Positions 45,827 to 54,795 of a stretch of DNA of 64,000 bases are shown here, one piece after another (the stretch's first letter is position 1; each line of letters begins with the position of its first letter). Made by a program: the position numbers and the translations under genes. The notes under the pieces are model-generated. The model was not told the origin of the DNA. It did no database searches and was given only the letters and a program-made list of their open reading frames with translations. The stretch is from Desulfopila sp. IMCC35006 (GTDB lineage: Bacteria > Desulfobacterota > Desulfobulbia > Desulfobulbales > Desulfocapsaceae), in contig NZ_SWCM01000003.1 in the NCBI RefSeq assembly GCF_005116645.1, positions 186,001-250,000 on the forward strand, written 5' to 3'.

Positions 45827-46600
45827 CTATCCCAGAACAGCAGTTTTTTCTTTTAAAATCTTGATCAGCTGATCAACCAGAGCTGCAGGATCTCCCTCAA
45901 GAACCAGTCCACCACCTTTCTTTTCCGGGAAGTACATTTTGGCGGTATCCTGGCGGGATTCAACCTTGAGCAAATCGGCGGCAGGAACAGACAGCAGCTC
46001 TTTTTTCTTGGCCTTCATGATATTTGGTAAAGTGGGATATCGCGGGGTATTCAGGCCGAGCTGGCAGGTAATAACCGCCGGGGCGGCCACTTTAACACAG
46101 GCCTTGACGCCGCCCTCGAGTTCGCGCTTTGCTTCTATGACCCCGTCTTTATAGGCGAAGTGAACAACGGTGGTGATACCAGGCATTCCGAGCATTTCGG
46201 CGACCAGAATTCCCACCTGACCGCTGCCGCGATCCTGGGACTGCATACCGGTAAAGATCAGATCAAAATTTTTTTCCTTGGCGTATTCGGCTATGATACC
46301 GGCAATCTGAAACGGCTCTTTTTTATCCGCCTCTTCATCGGCAATATGGGCGCCCCTATCACACCCCATGGCCAACGCCTTTTTCATGGTTTCCTTGACC
46401 TTTTCGGAGCCGATACAGAGCACGGTAAGGTCGGCGTCTTTTACCTGTTCCTTCAGCTGCACTGCCTGCTCGACGGCATATTCATCATATTCATTCATGC
46501 GCCAGGCAAGATCAGTTTTCGCATACCAGGTGCCACCGGCATCGACCTTAAATTTAGATTCCATATCAGGAACCTGCTTTATGCAAACCAGAATTTTCAT
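45827..46600 (-). CDS. etfB: Electron transfer flavoprotein beta subunit
   Basis: A 257-residue EtfB with MKILVCIKQVPD at the start, CIGSEKVKETMKKALAMGCDRG and FDLIFTGMQSQDRGSGQVG. The second is the AMP/FAD-binding region. Length and gene order (EMO-etfB-etfA) are typical. GGAGG precedes the ATG. With EtfA it shuttles electrons to the membrane oxidoreductase encoded upstream. Confidence 0.97.
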   Translation of the reverse strand: MKILVCIKQVPDMESKFKVDAGGTWYAKTDLAWRMNEYDEYAVEQAVQLKEQVKDADLTVLCIGSEKVKETMKKALAMGCDRGAHIADEEADKKEPFQIAGIIAEYAKEKNFDLIFTGMQSQDRGSGQVGILVAEMLGMPGITTVVHFAYKDGVIEAKRELEGGVKACVKVAAPAVITCQLGLNTPRYPTLPNIMKAKKKELLSVPAADLLKVESRQDTAKMYFPEKKGGGLVLEGDPAALVDQLIKILKEKTAVLG

Positions 46601-46629
46601 ATTTTTCCTCCAGTTGTCATGAATATTTT

Positions 46630-48612
46630 TCAGACGATCCTTTCCGCAAGGATCTCGGCAATATCTTGTGGACGAAGCGACTCTTCCACTTCGGCGCCCT
46701 TCACTCCATCTTCAAACATCGTCAGGCAGAACGGACAGTTGGAAACCAAGGTCTGCGCACCGGTCGCAGCAGCCATTTTGACCCGCTTGATATTTATCCG
46801 CTCGCCAATTTTTTCCTCAGCGAGAATCCGGCCACCGCCGGCACTGCAACAGAAAGCCTCCTCCCTGTTTTTATCCATCTCTACCAGTTGGCCACCCGCA
46901 GCGGTAATAAGTGTACGGGGGGCAGCGTAGATATCGTTATGACGACCCAGATAACAGGAATCATGGTAGGTGCAGGAAAGCTCTTTCGCATCTATACGCA
47001 ACCTACCGGAAGCCATCAGTTTTTCCAGGAAGACGACATAGGACTCCACCTCAACCTCAAGACCTAAATCACGATAGTCTTTTTCCAGTGTATTGAAACA
47101 ATGCGGGCAGGTGGTGACTATTTTTTTCACCCCATACGATTTTATAACCTCAATATTTTCCACCGCGAGACTTTGATACAGATATTCGTTGCCCATTTTG
47201 CGCATCGGCTCGCCGCAACATTTCTCTTCCTTACCCAGAATGCCGACCTTCACCCCGGCCGCCTGGCAGAGTTTGACAAAGCTTTTGGCAACCGCAATAT
47301 TTCGCTTGTCAAACGAACCGTAGCACCCGACAAAATAGAGCACATCAACTTCGGCATCCTCAGCCAGTGATTTGATCCCCATCGACTCCGCCCAGTCACC
47401 GCGCTCGGCATAGCCGATGCCAAGCGGATTACCGTTCACCTCGGTCGCCTCCATGGCGGCCATCACCTCTTCGCCGGGGAATTCGCCTTCCATAAGAACC
47501 ATGGCCCGACGGCAGTCGATGATTTTGCGCACATGTTCAATGGCCGCCGGACATATTTCCTGACAGGCCCGGCAGGTGGTGCAGGCCCAGAGGGCCTCTT
47601 TACTGAAACTATCGATCAGGTTTGCCTCAGGATTATGAAAGGCAGCCTCCCCCAGTTGATTGACAACTTTCATCGGTGAGAGCGGCTTGCCGGTATTAAA
47701 TGCCGGACAGCGATCCTGACAGCGCATGCACAGGGTACAGGCATCCGCATCGAAGATATCTTTCCAGGTCATTTCCTTCAGGCTGGTGGCACCAAAGGTC
47801 TCCGCATCCTCATTTTCCAGGTCCAGGTTGATGAGCTTGCCCTTTGGTCCGAGATCGCCAAAGAAATAATTGGTACTGGTGGTGAAGATATGCCGGAATT
47901 TGGTGAGCGGAATCAAAATAAAGAAACCCATGACCAGCAGGAGGTGAAACCACCAGGTCACTTTATGCAGGGCCCGCAGCCCCCCCTCTCCCATACCGGA
48001 GAGCCCATGCGCAACCAGCAAACCCATCGGCGACCAGTAAGATAGCGGTGTGCCGAGCTCAGTCACTGCAATTCGCGCACCCTCAATCAAAAATCCCGTG
48101 ACAAGAATGGTTAACAGCAGCCCATGCATAACTGCATCGTCTGTTTTGGTCTCCAGTCCTTCCGGCGGGTAAAAATACCGCCGGACCAGTAAACCGCCCA
48201 GCATGAAAATACATACCAGTCCGGCAACATCAAGGATGATGGAAAACAGCAGATAGAAAGTACCTTTTAAAAATTTGACATCAAAAAGCAGATCGGTAAA
48301 ATCGGCTTGAATAACAATAAGAGTCGTGCCGATAAAGAGCAGACCAAAACCCCAGAAAAACAGGCCGTGCAGAAGACCCGGCCAGCGGACCCTGGCCACT
48401 TTTTTCTGCAGCAGAACATTTTCGAGCATGTACCGTATCCGCCGGCCTCGCTGATCGGTCCTGTCAAGCGGCAGACCCTGTTTATAGACCTCGACGCGTC
48501 GCAGGAATCCTTTCACCAGCAGCCCAATTGCCACAAACGCGAACAGGTACATGGGGACCAGAGTCCCTGCGCTATGACCGACATTCCAGTAAATTTCCCG
48601 GGTATATTCCAT
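46630..48612 (-). CDS. EtfAB:menaquinone oxidoreductase-type Fe-S membrane protein (EMO)
   Basis: A 660-residue membrane protein. About six N-terminal helices form a NarI-like haem b/quinone domain (residues 1-240). Then come two 4Fe-4S motifs (CTLCMRCQDRCP and CTTCRACQEICP, about 290-370) and two CCG domains (CCGEPMRKMG near 450 and CCSAGGGRI near 600), as in HdrD/GlpC-type proteins. Such proteins accept electrons from EtfAB and reduce menaquinone in syntrophic and sulfate-reducing fatty-acid degraders. It lies 29 bases upstream of etfB. Divergent from the MerR gene, with operator-like sites between. Confidence 0.92.
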   Translation of the reverse strand: MEYTREIYWNVGHSAGTLVPMYLFAFVAIGLLVKGFLRRVEVYKQGLPLDRTDQRGRRIRYMLENVLLQKKVARVRWPGLLHGLFFWGFGLLFIGTTLIVIQADFTDLLFDVKFLKGTFYLLFSIILDVAGLVCIFMLGGLLVRRYFYPPEGLETKTDDAVMHGLLLTILVTGFLIEGARIAVTELGTPLSYWSPMGLLVAHGLSGMGEGGLRALHKVTWWFHLLLVMGFFILIPLTKFRHIFTTSTNYFFGDLGPKGKLINLDLENEDAETFGATSLKEMTWKDIFDADACTLCMRCQDRCPAFNTGKPLSPMKVVNQLGEAAFHNPEANLIDSFSKEALWACTTCRACQEICPAAIEHVRKIIDCRRAMVLMEGEFPGEEVMAAMEATEVNGNPLGIGYAERGDWAESMGIKSLAEDAEVDVLYFVGCYGSFDKRNIAVAKSFVKLCQAAGVKVGILGKEEKCCGEPMRKMGNEYLYQSLAVENIEVIKSYGVKKIVTTCPHCFNTLEKDYRDLGLEVEVESYVVFLEKLMASGRLRIDAKELSCTYHDSCYLGRHNDIYAAPRTLITAAGGQLVEMDKNREEAFCCSAGGGRILAEEKIGERINIKRVKMAAATGAQTLVSNCPFCLTMFEDGVKGAEVEESLRPQDIAEILAERIV

Positions 48613-48710
48613 TGTCTTCTCCAGTTACGGTTCCTGCTTTTTAATCGTGTAAGCGCGCTGCCGAAACGCACGTCCAAAATGATTTTTATCGTCCCTATAT
48701 AAATATAAGC

Positions 48711-48725
48711 TTACGTAAAGGTCAA
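48711..48725 (-). promoter_or_regulatory. Predicted MerR-type operator 1
   Basis: TTACGTAAAGGTCAA lies about 100 bases upstream of the EMO-etfBA operon. Read on the minus strand (TTGACCTTTACGTAA) it resembles operators of LiuR-like MerR regulators of acyl-CoA catabolism. The same motif recurs at 48839. Confidence 0.55.
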
Positions 48726-48838
48726 GATATTTCAATGGCTATTTCAAATCGTCAGCAATACCACTTAAGAGCGGTCCCCATCTATTCTTTTTCATTTGAC
48801 AGAGCAAGAGACAGCATGCTAGATTGCTGAAAAACATA

Positions 48839-48853
48839 TTACGTAAAGGTAAA
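48839..48853 (+). promoter_or_regulatory. Predicted MerR-type operator 2
   Basis: TTACGTAAAGGTAAA, 13 of 15 bases identical to the site at 48711, about 135 bases upstream of the MerR gene. Two similar sites between a divergent regulator and its likely target operon suggest joint and autoregulation. Confidence 0.55.
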
Positions 48854-48987
48854 TGCTTTTTCGTCTCTTCGACTACAAAAGACAGGATACATTTTTTTTT
48901 GCAAAAGAGCCGCAGAATTAACCGGGATGGCTGCCGTCCATGAGTACCAACAGCCTCAGGCACGGTTTTAGAATAAAGGATGATACA

Positions 48988-49395
48988 ATGAGTACTCTAG
49001 AGTCCAAGCTGGTACAAATTGGCGAATTAGCCAAAAGCCTTGGCATTACCACACGGACAATTCGCTACTACGAAGAGATAGGCTTGATGGGCAAGAACGA
49101 ACGACTCGGCGGCAGCACGAGAACTTACAACACCGACGACATACTCCGCCTTAAATTCATTCTGAAACTGAAAACGATGGGAATTTCTTTGAAGGAAATA
49201 GAACAGCTTTCGGAGATTTTTGATATTAACGAGAAAGATTTCAACAAAATAACCCCGAAGCTGATCGAGATTCTCGACAACCATATCGCGAAAGTCGACG
49301 AAAAAATGGCCAATCTTTCGTCATTGCGCAAAGATATCGTCGAGTATCGAATACGCATGACAGAATTTCTCTCCAACAACAACCAGCACGAATAA
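48988..49395 (+). CDS. MerR-family transcriptional regulator
   Basis: A 135-residue MerR regulator with the N-terminal winged helix (QIGELAKSLGITTRTIRYYEEIGLM) and a long dimerisation helix. No cysteine cluster is visible, so it is not a metal or redox-sensing type. It is closest in style to regulators of fatty or branched-chain acid catabolism. Start ATG 48988 follows AAGGA; an upstream start is not needed. It faces the EMO-etfBA operon with two operator-like motifs in between. Confidence 0.88.
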   Translation: MSTLESKLVQIGELAKSLGITTRTIRYYEEIGLMGKNERLGGSTRTYNTDDILRLKFILKLKTMGISLKEIEQLSEIFDINEKDFNKITPKLIEILDNHIAKVDEKMANLSSLRKDIVEYRIRMTEFLSNNNQHE

Positions 49396-49499
49396 GCCAG
49401 CACGACCAACGCTGCTCCCGTCGGACAAACCAGCAGCCACCTGCAATCGGGAATGGTTAATCAATAATCTCCCCATGTGCCCCCAGAAAATTTCCTGAA

Positions 49500-49623
49500 G
49501 CGCAAGGATGAATTTTTCTATCATTTCGGCGTACGGAAGCACTGCGAAATGATAGAAAAATTATTGCAGCAACGCAGCTCAGATGAGCGCTATTCCCTTT
49601 GGCCAGTTTTCACAAAGCCATTA
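49500..49623 (-). repeat. Family A intergenic repeat, full-length copy
   Basis: The minus strand reads TAATGGCTTTGTGAAAACTG and continues for about 120 bases, aligning with the element at 5.6-5.7 kb. It contains a near-perfect hairpin: TTTTTCTATCATTTCG and CGAAATGATAGAAAAA (49513-49560). Its first three bases are the TAA stop of the minus-strand gene at 49621. Confidence 0.85.
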
Positions 49624-50451
49624 CTGTTTGTAGATAAAGGTGCCCACATGTTCCCCGTTGAGGGCCTTGGTAATATTGCCGGGGATCATGCCGTTGATGA
49701 TCTGAACCTTTTCCAGGACCTCGCTGTTCTGAATTATTTCCAGGCAAGGCCGCTCTATTACCAGATCATCCTGATTACTGTCGAGCAGATCCTGCGCACC
49801 AATTTCGGCTATAAAACGAGCATCGGGATTTTTCTTCGGGTCCTCGGTGTACAGACCATTTTCGTCTTTCACAAAAATGACCGTTCTGGAACCGATCAGA
49901 TCAGCAAGAATAACAAGACCAACATCGGTACGATGGATAGGAATCCTGCCAACCTTTGGTTTAATGGCAAAATAATCATAAGGAGGCATTCCGTGCATTA
50001 CCGGAATGATCTTTTCGGCAAAATAGGTTGGCAGCTTGACAATATCAGCGTGGGATATTTTCACCCCACCCCATGGAGACAGCAGCGTGGCGATCATCAG
50101 CGCATTCTGTTCAGAAACCATGCTGCCGAACTTGGCAATGACGCCGGTCGGCATCCCCATTTCCAGGCCTATGGTATAAATATGTCGGCTCCGGGTACCG
50201 CCGCCGGTGGTAAGCAGCATTTTATGGGCAGGCCGGTTGGCAACGATTTCTTTTAAAACACCGGGCAAGGCCTTGGCGCCCCGGTCACAAATGGACTGAC
50301 CACCGATTTTCAGCACACTTACCTCAGGATACAGTCGTTCCTGAGGTGCAATATCGAGATTATCAATGAACTCTTTGCTGACAAGGCTCTCTCCCATGAG
50401 GGCGCTCTTGACATGCAACCGTTTGCCATCCTTTTCCCGCACCAGTGCCAT
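49621..50451 (-). CDS. Molybdenum storage protein-like (amino acid kinase fold)
   Basis: A 276-residue protein resembling the Azotobacter molybdenum storage protein subunits MosA/MosB. KIGGQSICDRGAKAL, LLTTGGGTRSRHIYTIGLEMG, VFVKDENGLYTEDPKKNPDA and an amino-acid-kinase (UMP kinase) fold are visible. In that protein the fold binds ATP and nucleates polyoxomolybdate clusters. Only one subunit gene is present, where Azotobacter has two, so the complex may be homomeric or bind another metal. A small partner gene is encoded upstream. Specificity is inferred. Confidence 0.8.
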   Translation of the reverse strand: MALVREKDGKRLHVKSALMGESLVSKEFIDNLDIAPQERLYPEVSVLKIGGQSICDRGAKALPGVLKEIVANRPAHKMLLTTGGGTRSRHIYTIGLEMGMPTGVIAKFGSMVSEQNALMIATLLSPWGGVKISHADIVKLPTYFAEKIIPVMHGMPPYDYFAIKPKVGRIPIHRTDVGLVILADLIGSRTVIFVKDENGLYTEDPKKNPDARFIAEIGAQDLLDSNQDDLVIERPCLEIIQNSEVLEKVQIINGMIPGNITKALNGEHVGTFIYKQ

Positions 50452-50495
50452 ATTCTGTTCCCCTTTGAAAATGAAAAAGTAAAAGTTGAAATGAT

Positions 50496-50696
50496 TTATT
50501 TTTTAGCGTCTTTGTCACGTTCAAGAGCGATCAACTCCGCCCCGGTTGCCTTGGCGATTTGTTCCAGTTCTTTTTTTCTAAAATGCTCGCCATACACCTT
50601 CAGGTCAATGTTACTGACGGCCATCACTCGGAAACGGGGAGTATGCGACCCCTCTTTTGCTTTTACTCGCTCACGGTAAAATATCTGTCCAGCCAT
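50496..50696 (-). CDS. Small protein of unknown function upstream of the Mo-storage homologue
   Basis: A 66-residue basic protein, MAGQIFYRERVKAKEGSHTP at its start, with a helical C-terminal half rich in charged residues. GAGG sits about 11 bases upstream of the ATG at 50696. It lies 44 bases upstream of the Mo-storage-like gene on the same strand, so they are probably co-transcribed and may function together. I do not recognise the family. Confidence 0.55.
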   Translation of the reverse strand: MAGQIFYRERVKAKEGSHTPRFRVMAVSNIDLKVYGEHFRKKELEQIAKATGAELIALERDKDAKK

Positions 50697-50711
50697 ATTT
50701 TGTATCCTCAT

Positions 50712-51001
50712 AAATATTTATTGATCTCAGTAAGAAAATCGGTCACTACCCGCTCATTTGCCCGATATTCTCATCTACTGCTCTACGATATGCCTCATCA
50801 TTCTGGATGGCAAGGAAAGTGAAAATCGACTCACTACCCGAGACTGCACCATAACGATGTTATTATTGGTTATTTCAGGTTCATTTTTTTCTTTTTTGCC
50901 GGTTTTCCACGAAGCCTGCTTGACAGTATCGCACACAAAAGCTCTACTGTCGTCCCACGATGTAGTCGTTCTTATCCACCCAACACGCAGGAGTACAAAA
51001 A
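50712..51001. other. Divergent promoter region, no gene seen
   Basis: A 290-base gap between the small gene (minus strand) and the TiaS-like gene (plus strand). Promoters for both should lie here. No clear palindrome or riboswitch was found. A short frame across it is unsupported. Confidence 0.4.
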
Positions 51002-51748
51002 TTGCAATTTTATCTCAGTATTGACGATACCGACAACCTGGACAGCCCAGGTTCAGGACAACTAGCGGAAATTTTAGCCGCGAAGCTCCAGCAAGAGGGC
51101 CTTGTGTCCCATAGTTCCAATATTTCCAGACATCAGCTTTTTGTCGATGCCGCCATTCCCTATACGTCGCACAACAGTTCCATGTGTTTCTCTGCAACTG
51201 CCACCGACAATCGACTCGGCGACATTATCGAATTTTCGTCACAATACCTGCAGAAGGCCTCGGCAGCGGGCTCCGATCCCGGCCTCTGTGTGGCGGTTGC
51301 CGATTCATTATTAAACGGTGAGGCGCTCACAGAGTTTGGCCTCAAGGCGAAAAAGACAGTCCTCAGCAAACAGGAGGCCTATTTTTTGGCCAGCAAAACC
51401 GGCATTCACCTCTCGGAACACGGCGGAACCGGAGACGGGATAATCGGCGCACTGGCCGGGATCGGACTCCGAATGCAGGGCAACGACGGCAGATTCCGCG
51501 GCTGGCTGAACCTTGGCGAGTGCGGCGACATTGTAATGACACAGTCTCTCTGCGCCCACCCCTGGGTGGACGCTGTTGTAGATGAGAACGGCCGCCCCCT
51601 CGCAGAGAACACCCCTGTTTTCCTGGCCGACAGTAGGATAAAAACTGTGTTCTGGGACCACCGCCAGGTCATTCCGGTTACCGCAACCGCAGGCGACACC
51701 GGTCCGGCATGGACAACCTTGACCAAATCCGAAGTAAAACGTTTTTGA
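51002..51748 (+). CDS. TiaS-like protein (DDTDN motif)
   Basis: A 248-residue protein resembling the N-terminal part of TiaS, the archaeal tRNA(Ile2) agmatinylcytidine synthase. FYLSIDDTDNLDSPGSG is the signature segment, followed by FSATATDN and a long GTGDGIIGALAGIGLRM stretch. Archaeal TiaS is longer with extra domains. Bacterial relatives exist, but their role is unclear, and bacteria make lysidine through TilS. The start is TTG, with GGAG nine bases upstream. Confidence 0.75.
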   Translation: MQFYLSIDDTDNLDSPGSGQLAEILAAKLQQEGLVSHSSNISRHQLFVDAAIPYTSHNSSMCFSATATDNRLGDIIEFSSQYLQKASAAGSDPGLCVAVADSLLNGEALTEFGLKAKKTVLSKQEAYFLASKTGIHLSEHGGTGDGIIGALAGIGLRMQGNDGRFRGWLNLGECGDIVMTQSLCAHPWVDAVVDENGRPLAENTPVFLADSRIKTVFWDHRQVIPVTATAGDTGPAWTTLTKSEVKRF

Positions 51749-51823
51749 TCAGTTGCTGCCTCGCCAACTATTTCTTCGAGGAACAAAGAAGGCATGCACA
51801 ACTTCAGGATGGCAAACGTTTGA

Positions 51824-52279
51824 TCAGCGCTTCGGCAGATTTCGGGTGAGAAAGGTATCAAGCTGATTGGCAAATTTTTGCCGGTCAGCTTGATTCAGGA
51901 CTGGCGGACCTCCGGTTTCTACGCCGCTTGCCCGCAGACTCTCCATGAAATCCCTGACACTCAAACGCGATTTAATTGTATCGACGGAATAGAGTTCACC
52001 ACGAGGATCCAGGGCGGCGCCCCCTTTTTCGAGCACCTTTGCCGCGAGCGGGATATCGGCGGTGATAACCAGATCGCCGGCAGCAAGCCTTTTGACAATC
52101 TCGGCATCGGCAACATCCGGACCGGATGCCACCTGAACAAAACGTATGCAGCGCAAGGATGGGATGCGTACCGGCCGATTAGCCACCAGCGTCAGCACCA
52201 CTCCGGTCCGCTGTGCGGCTTTATATAAAATTTCCTTGACCACCACGGGACAGGCGTCGGCGTCTACCCATATTTCCAT
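51824..52279 (-). CDS. YaiI/YqxD-family protein (DUF188)
   Basis: A 151-residue protein of the YaiI/YqxD family, a PIN-like fold. It starts [18 protein letters not shown], whose DADACP motif is the family signature, with further acidic residues in [11 protein letters not shown] and VITADIPLA. Possible nuclease fold, function unknown. It begins seven bases after the ABM-domain gene, so co-transcribed. Confidence 0.9.
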   Translation of the reverse strand: MEIWVDADACPVVVKEILYKAAQRTGVVLTLVANRPVRIPSLRCIRFVQVASGPDVADAEIVKRLAAGDLVITADIPLAAKVLEKGGAALDPRGELYSVDTIKSRLSVRDFMESLRASGVETGGPPVLNQADRQKFANQLDTFLTRNLPKR

Positions 52280-52286
52280 ACCGGTC

Positions 52287-52592
52287 TCAGGCTTTTTCCA
52301 ATACCTTCAGTGCCACCTTTTCAACAAGGTTCTTGACCTTTTTTTGATAGGCAAGCATATGCGGTGCCGCCAAATGCGCCCGTAAATCTTCCAGGTTCGT
52401 CCATTTTTCAATAATTGTTACGACATTGCCATCCAACTCCTGCGGCGGCAGGCCCGTCGGGACATCAACGGTTGGTTCGTATGCAACACAGCCTTTTTCT
52501 CTCATCACCTCAGGGACATTGGCCTTAAAAATCTCAAGAAACTCCGCCACTCGACCGTCTTTAACATGTATTGAGGCAATAACATGGATCAT
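52287..52592 (-). CDS. Antibiotic biosynthesis monooxygenase-domain protein (YgiN-like)
   Basis: A 101-residue dimeric alpha/beta-barrel protein of the ABM/YgiN family. [20 protein letters not shown] and [11 protein letters not shown]-like segment (here [14 protein letters not shown]), then [18 protein letters not shown]. Such proteins include quinol monooxygenases and haem-degrading enzymes. No catalytic prediction is possible. AAGGA precedes the ATG. First gene of a two-gene unit with the YaiI gene. Confidence 0.8.
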   Translation of the reverse strand: MIHVIASIHVKDGRVAEFLEIFKANVPEVMREKGCVAYEPTVDVPTGLPPQELDGNVVTIIEKWTNLEDLRAHLAAPHMLAYQKKVKNLVEKVALKVLEKA

Positions 52593-52698
52593 TTCTTATT
52601 TTCCTTTTTCTCTTAGTAATTGAGAGATGATTTTCCGATGCTTTTTCAAGAAACTGATTGCGTTTAGGAACGTATCCTCCAAGGGGTACTGAACAGTG

Positions 52699-52755
52699 TA
52701 CCGATCAAGCGAGTATTAAAAAGAATCCCGCAAACCTTTTTGACTGGGTGAGCCA
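52699..52755 (+). repeat. Family B repeat copy
   Basis: ACCGATCAAGCGAGTATTAA followed by AAAGAATCCCGCAAACC and GACTGGGTGAGCC. It matches the insert plus GC-rich hairpin half of the third tandem unit at 33.5 kb, with a few changes. Confidence 0.65.
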
Positions 52756-52891
52756 ATTAAATTCACCATCCTGAAATCCGCCAGATACGCTCTACTTCAT
52801 CCAGAACATTTTTTCAAGAAAAGAGCTTGCAACAGGGGGCAAGGAAAGTGGTGAACAATCGGGATGAGCAGGACACTGAACAGTCAAAATA

Positions 52892-52933
52892 GTACAGGGA
52901 TGGATTTTAGGTACGTAAAATCCATCCCTGTAC
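52892..52933 (-). terminator. Strong palindromic terminator of the HAO operon
   Basis: A perfect 18-bp inverted repeat: GTACAGGGATGGATTTTA (52892-52909), loop GGTACG, TAAAATCCATCCCTGTAC (52916-52933), 25 bases after the HAO stop. It is followed on the minus strand by a TATTTTG stretch. Confidence 0.75.
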
Positions 52934-52957
52934 AGGAAGAGGCGGCCGTTTTGAGAT

Positions 52958-54274
52958 TTATTCTTCTATTTTACCGTTTTTAATACGGTTTTCAGAAATA
53001 CTCTTTAATTTGTACAGATCCTGCTGGAGCTCAAAAACACCATGCCAATGGGCATAGTCAGGACCACCCATTGCAGCGCCCTGTCGCATCCTTCTCCCTT
53101 CGTGATGCCAGAGGTGGTAGATAACCTTCTGAAATTCGTCATCCCAGGGATTCTCTTTCAGCAGCTTTTTATCGGCGAGTTCTTTTTGCAGGGCCAAAGC
53201 CGGCTTCCAGTAGCCTTCATTATAGAGCTCAATATTTATATCAACAGCTTCAAAGAAATTATCGGTATGCAGCGGAGTGTGACAATTGCTGCAGACTGTT
53301 TTCATCTTCTGTCTACCTGCAACGCCTTCACCGGTCAATGGACTCAGAGGATCAGGCGAATTGCGAACAAGCGACTCAGGTGCCCAGAGATTCCACTTGA
53401 GCCTCTCGGAGATATTGTGCGTCGTCGTCAAAGCGCCGATGCCACTCATATGGCAGACGGCACAGGTTGGAGCTCGAAAGTCACCGGGTTCCCAGGCATC
53501 AGGAGCGCTGGAGAAATTCCATTCGCTTGCTTCGGCGTTATAGATATGACCGTGTTTACTGTTATTAAAGATCTCGATATCGGGATGATCCGGACCAAGA
53601 TGGCAGGACGCGCAGGCGGCGGGTTTTCTTGCCTCGGCAATATTAAATCGGTGTCGTGTATGGCAGACGACACAGTTGCCTACCGAGCCGTCAGGATAGG
53701 TGGTGCCGATCCCGGCGGCCGGCCAGGTTTCCTTCAGTGGCCTGCCGTCTGCATCAACCTTGACATCCGATCCGTGACACTGCATGCAGCCGGCCATGTC
53801 TGCGGCGTCTTTAAATTTTTCAATCCCCTGACCTTCATGCTTGGCCATCAGTGCAGTCATAGCTTTGAAGTTTTTTCCATCAGGGGAATGGAATTGGATA
53901 CTGGCACGGGCATGACCACTCTTGCTAAACTGGTCAACCTCGGCCGAATGACATCTGCCGCAGGTTTTCGGCGTAACGACAACAGAGATATAGGTATCGG
54001 TTCCCCGGACCCCGGCACAGTTCTGGGATGCCGTCTCATAGCCCTTTTCGACCCCGTGACAATCGATGCAGGAAACATTGACATGTCCATGGCGACTGCT
54101 TTTCCAGTCAGCGACAATGCCTGGCTGTTTTTCCGCATGACACTCAATACATTTCTTCCCCTCAGGCGTTAATCCACGTTCAACCTTTAAGGTCTTTACT
54201 GTACTCTCCAATGCAAAGGCAGATGTTATGGACCCGACAGAAAGGGCCACCACCAGCAGCAGTAATCGTCTCAT
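52958..54274 (-). CDS. Octaheme cytochrome c, hydroxylamine oxidoreductase family
   Basis: A 438-residue exported cytochrome with a signal peptide (1-21, ending AFA) and eight CxxCH motifs: CIECH 42, CIDCH 69, CGRCH 105, CMQCH 163, CVVCH 201, CASCH 221, CAVCH 271 and CSNCH 328. The arrangement matches the HAO family. In anaerobes with a NapC/NrfH-type partner, as here (11-base gap), these proteins probably reduce nitrite or hydroxylamine rather than oxidise hydroxylamine. The start ATG follows GGAGAGGAAG. Direction of catalysis is inferred; the tyrosine cross-link of ammonia oxidisers was not assessed. Confidence 0.9.
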   Translation of the reverse strand: MRRLLLLVVALSVGSITSAFALESTVKTLKVERGLTPEGKKCIECHAEKQPGIVADWKSSRHGHVNVSCIDCHGVEKGYETASQNCAGVRGTDTYISVVVTPKTCGRCHSAEVDQFSKSGHARASIQFHSPDGKNFKAMTALMAKHEGQGIEKFKDAADMAGCMQCHGSDVKVDADGRPLKETWPAAGIGTTYPDGSVGNCVVCHTRHRFNIAEARKPAACASCHLGPDHPDIEIFNNSKHGHIYNAEASEWNFSSAPDAWEPGDFRAPTCAVCHMSGIGALTTTHNISERLKWNLWAPESLVRNSPDPLSPLTGEGVAGRQKMKTVCSNCHTPLHTDNFFEAVDINIELYNEGYWKPALALQKELADKKLLKENPWDDEFQKVIYHLWHHEGRRMRQGAAMGGPDYAHWHGVFELQQDLYKLKSISENRIKNGKIEE

Positions 54275-54285
54275 TCTTCCTCTCC

Positions 54286-54795
54286 CTAGATTTTTTTAAC
54301 CAGAAAATCTTTTATATTCTTATGGCCTACATTCTCATGGCACTGCACACAGGAAGGCACTTTCCCCGTCAGGAAATCCTTGTGCGCAAGAAAAGCTTTT
54401 GGAATTTCGTAGCGGATATCCCGCAGATCATGGCATTTGATGCAACCGGAGGTATAGGTAAAATCTTTTCTATGCTGCAGATTGCCGACCCAGTCAAACG
54501 AATCGGCCCAGAAAAGTTCCCCCAGGACATCTTTCGCCCCGGTATAGGCTTTTGCCGTCACGTAATGAAAAACATTCTCATGCGGGAGATGACAATCGGC
54601 ACATTTGGCAACGAATCCAAGCTTATTCATTCCCCCATGGACATCCTCTGCATGGGAGAGAGCGACCCCCTTCATCGAGTGACACGAGGAACAGAATTCA
54701 CGCCCGGAAGTTCGTTCGATCATTTCGGCAGTTGCCAGTGACAGGACAAGTCCTAAAATAATCCCACAGCATAACAGAACAAAAATCTTCTTCAT
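54286..54795 (-). CDS. NapC/NrfH-type tetraheme quinol dehydrogenase
   Basis: A 169-residue membrane-anchored cytochrome. An N-terminal helix (about 4-24) is followed by four CxxCH motifs (CSSCH, CADCH, CIKCH, CVQCH). It takes electrons from menaquinol and passes them to a periplasmic reductase, here most likely the octaheme HAO-family protein encoded 11 bases downstream. Slightly short for NapC, closer to NrfH-type proteins. GGGAG precedes the ATG. Confidence 0.93.
   Translation of the reverse strand: MKKIFVLLCCGIILGLVLSLATAEMIERTSGREFCSSCHSMKGVALSHAEDVHGGMNKLGFVAKCADCHLPHENVFHYVTAKAYTGAKDVLGELFWADSFDWVGNLQHRKDFTYTSGCIKCHDLRDIRYEIPKAFLAHKDFLTGKVPSCVQCHENVGHKNIKDFLVKKI

Larger units (their letters stand above)
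52593..52957. other. Intergenic region carrying a repeat and a terminator
   Basis: A gap of 365 bases between the ABM gene and the HAO gene, both minus strand. It holds a family B repeat copy (52699-52755) and the palindromic terminator of the cytochrome operon (52892-52933). No gene is supported. Confidence 0.6.

Noticed and set aside
44865-45872. 335-codon plus-strand frame
   Set aside because: Antisense shadow of etfA and part of etfB.
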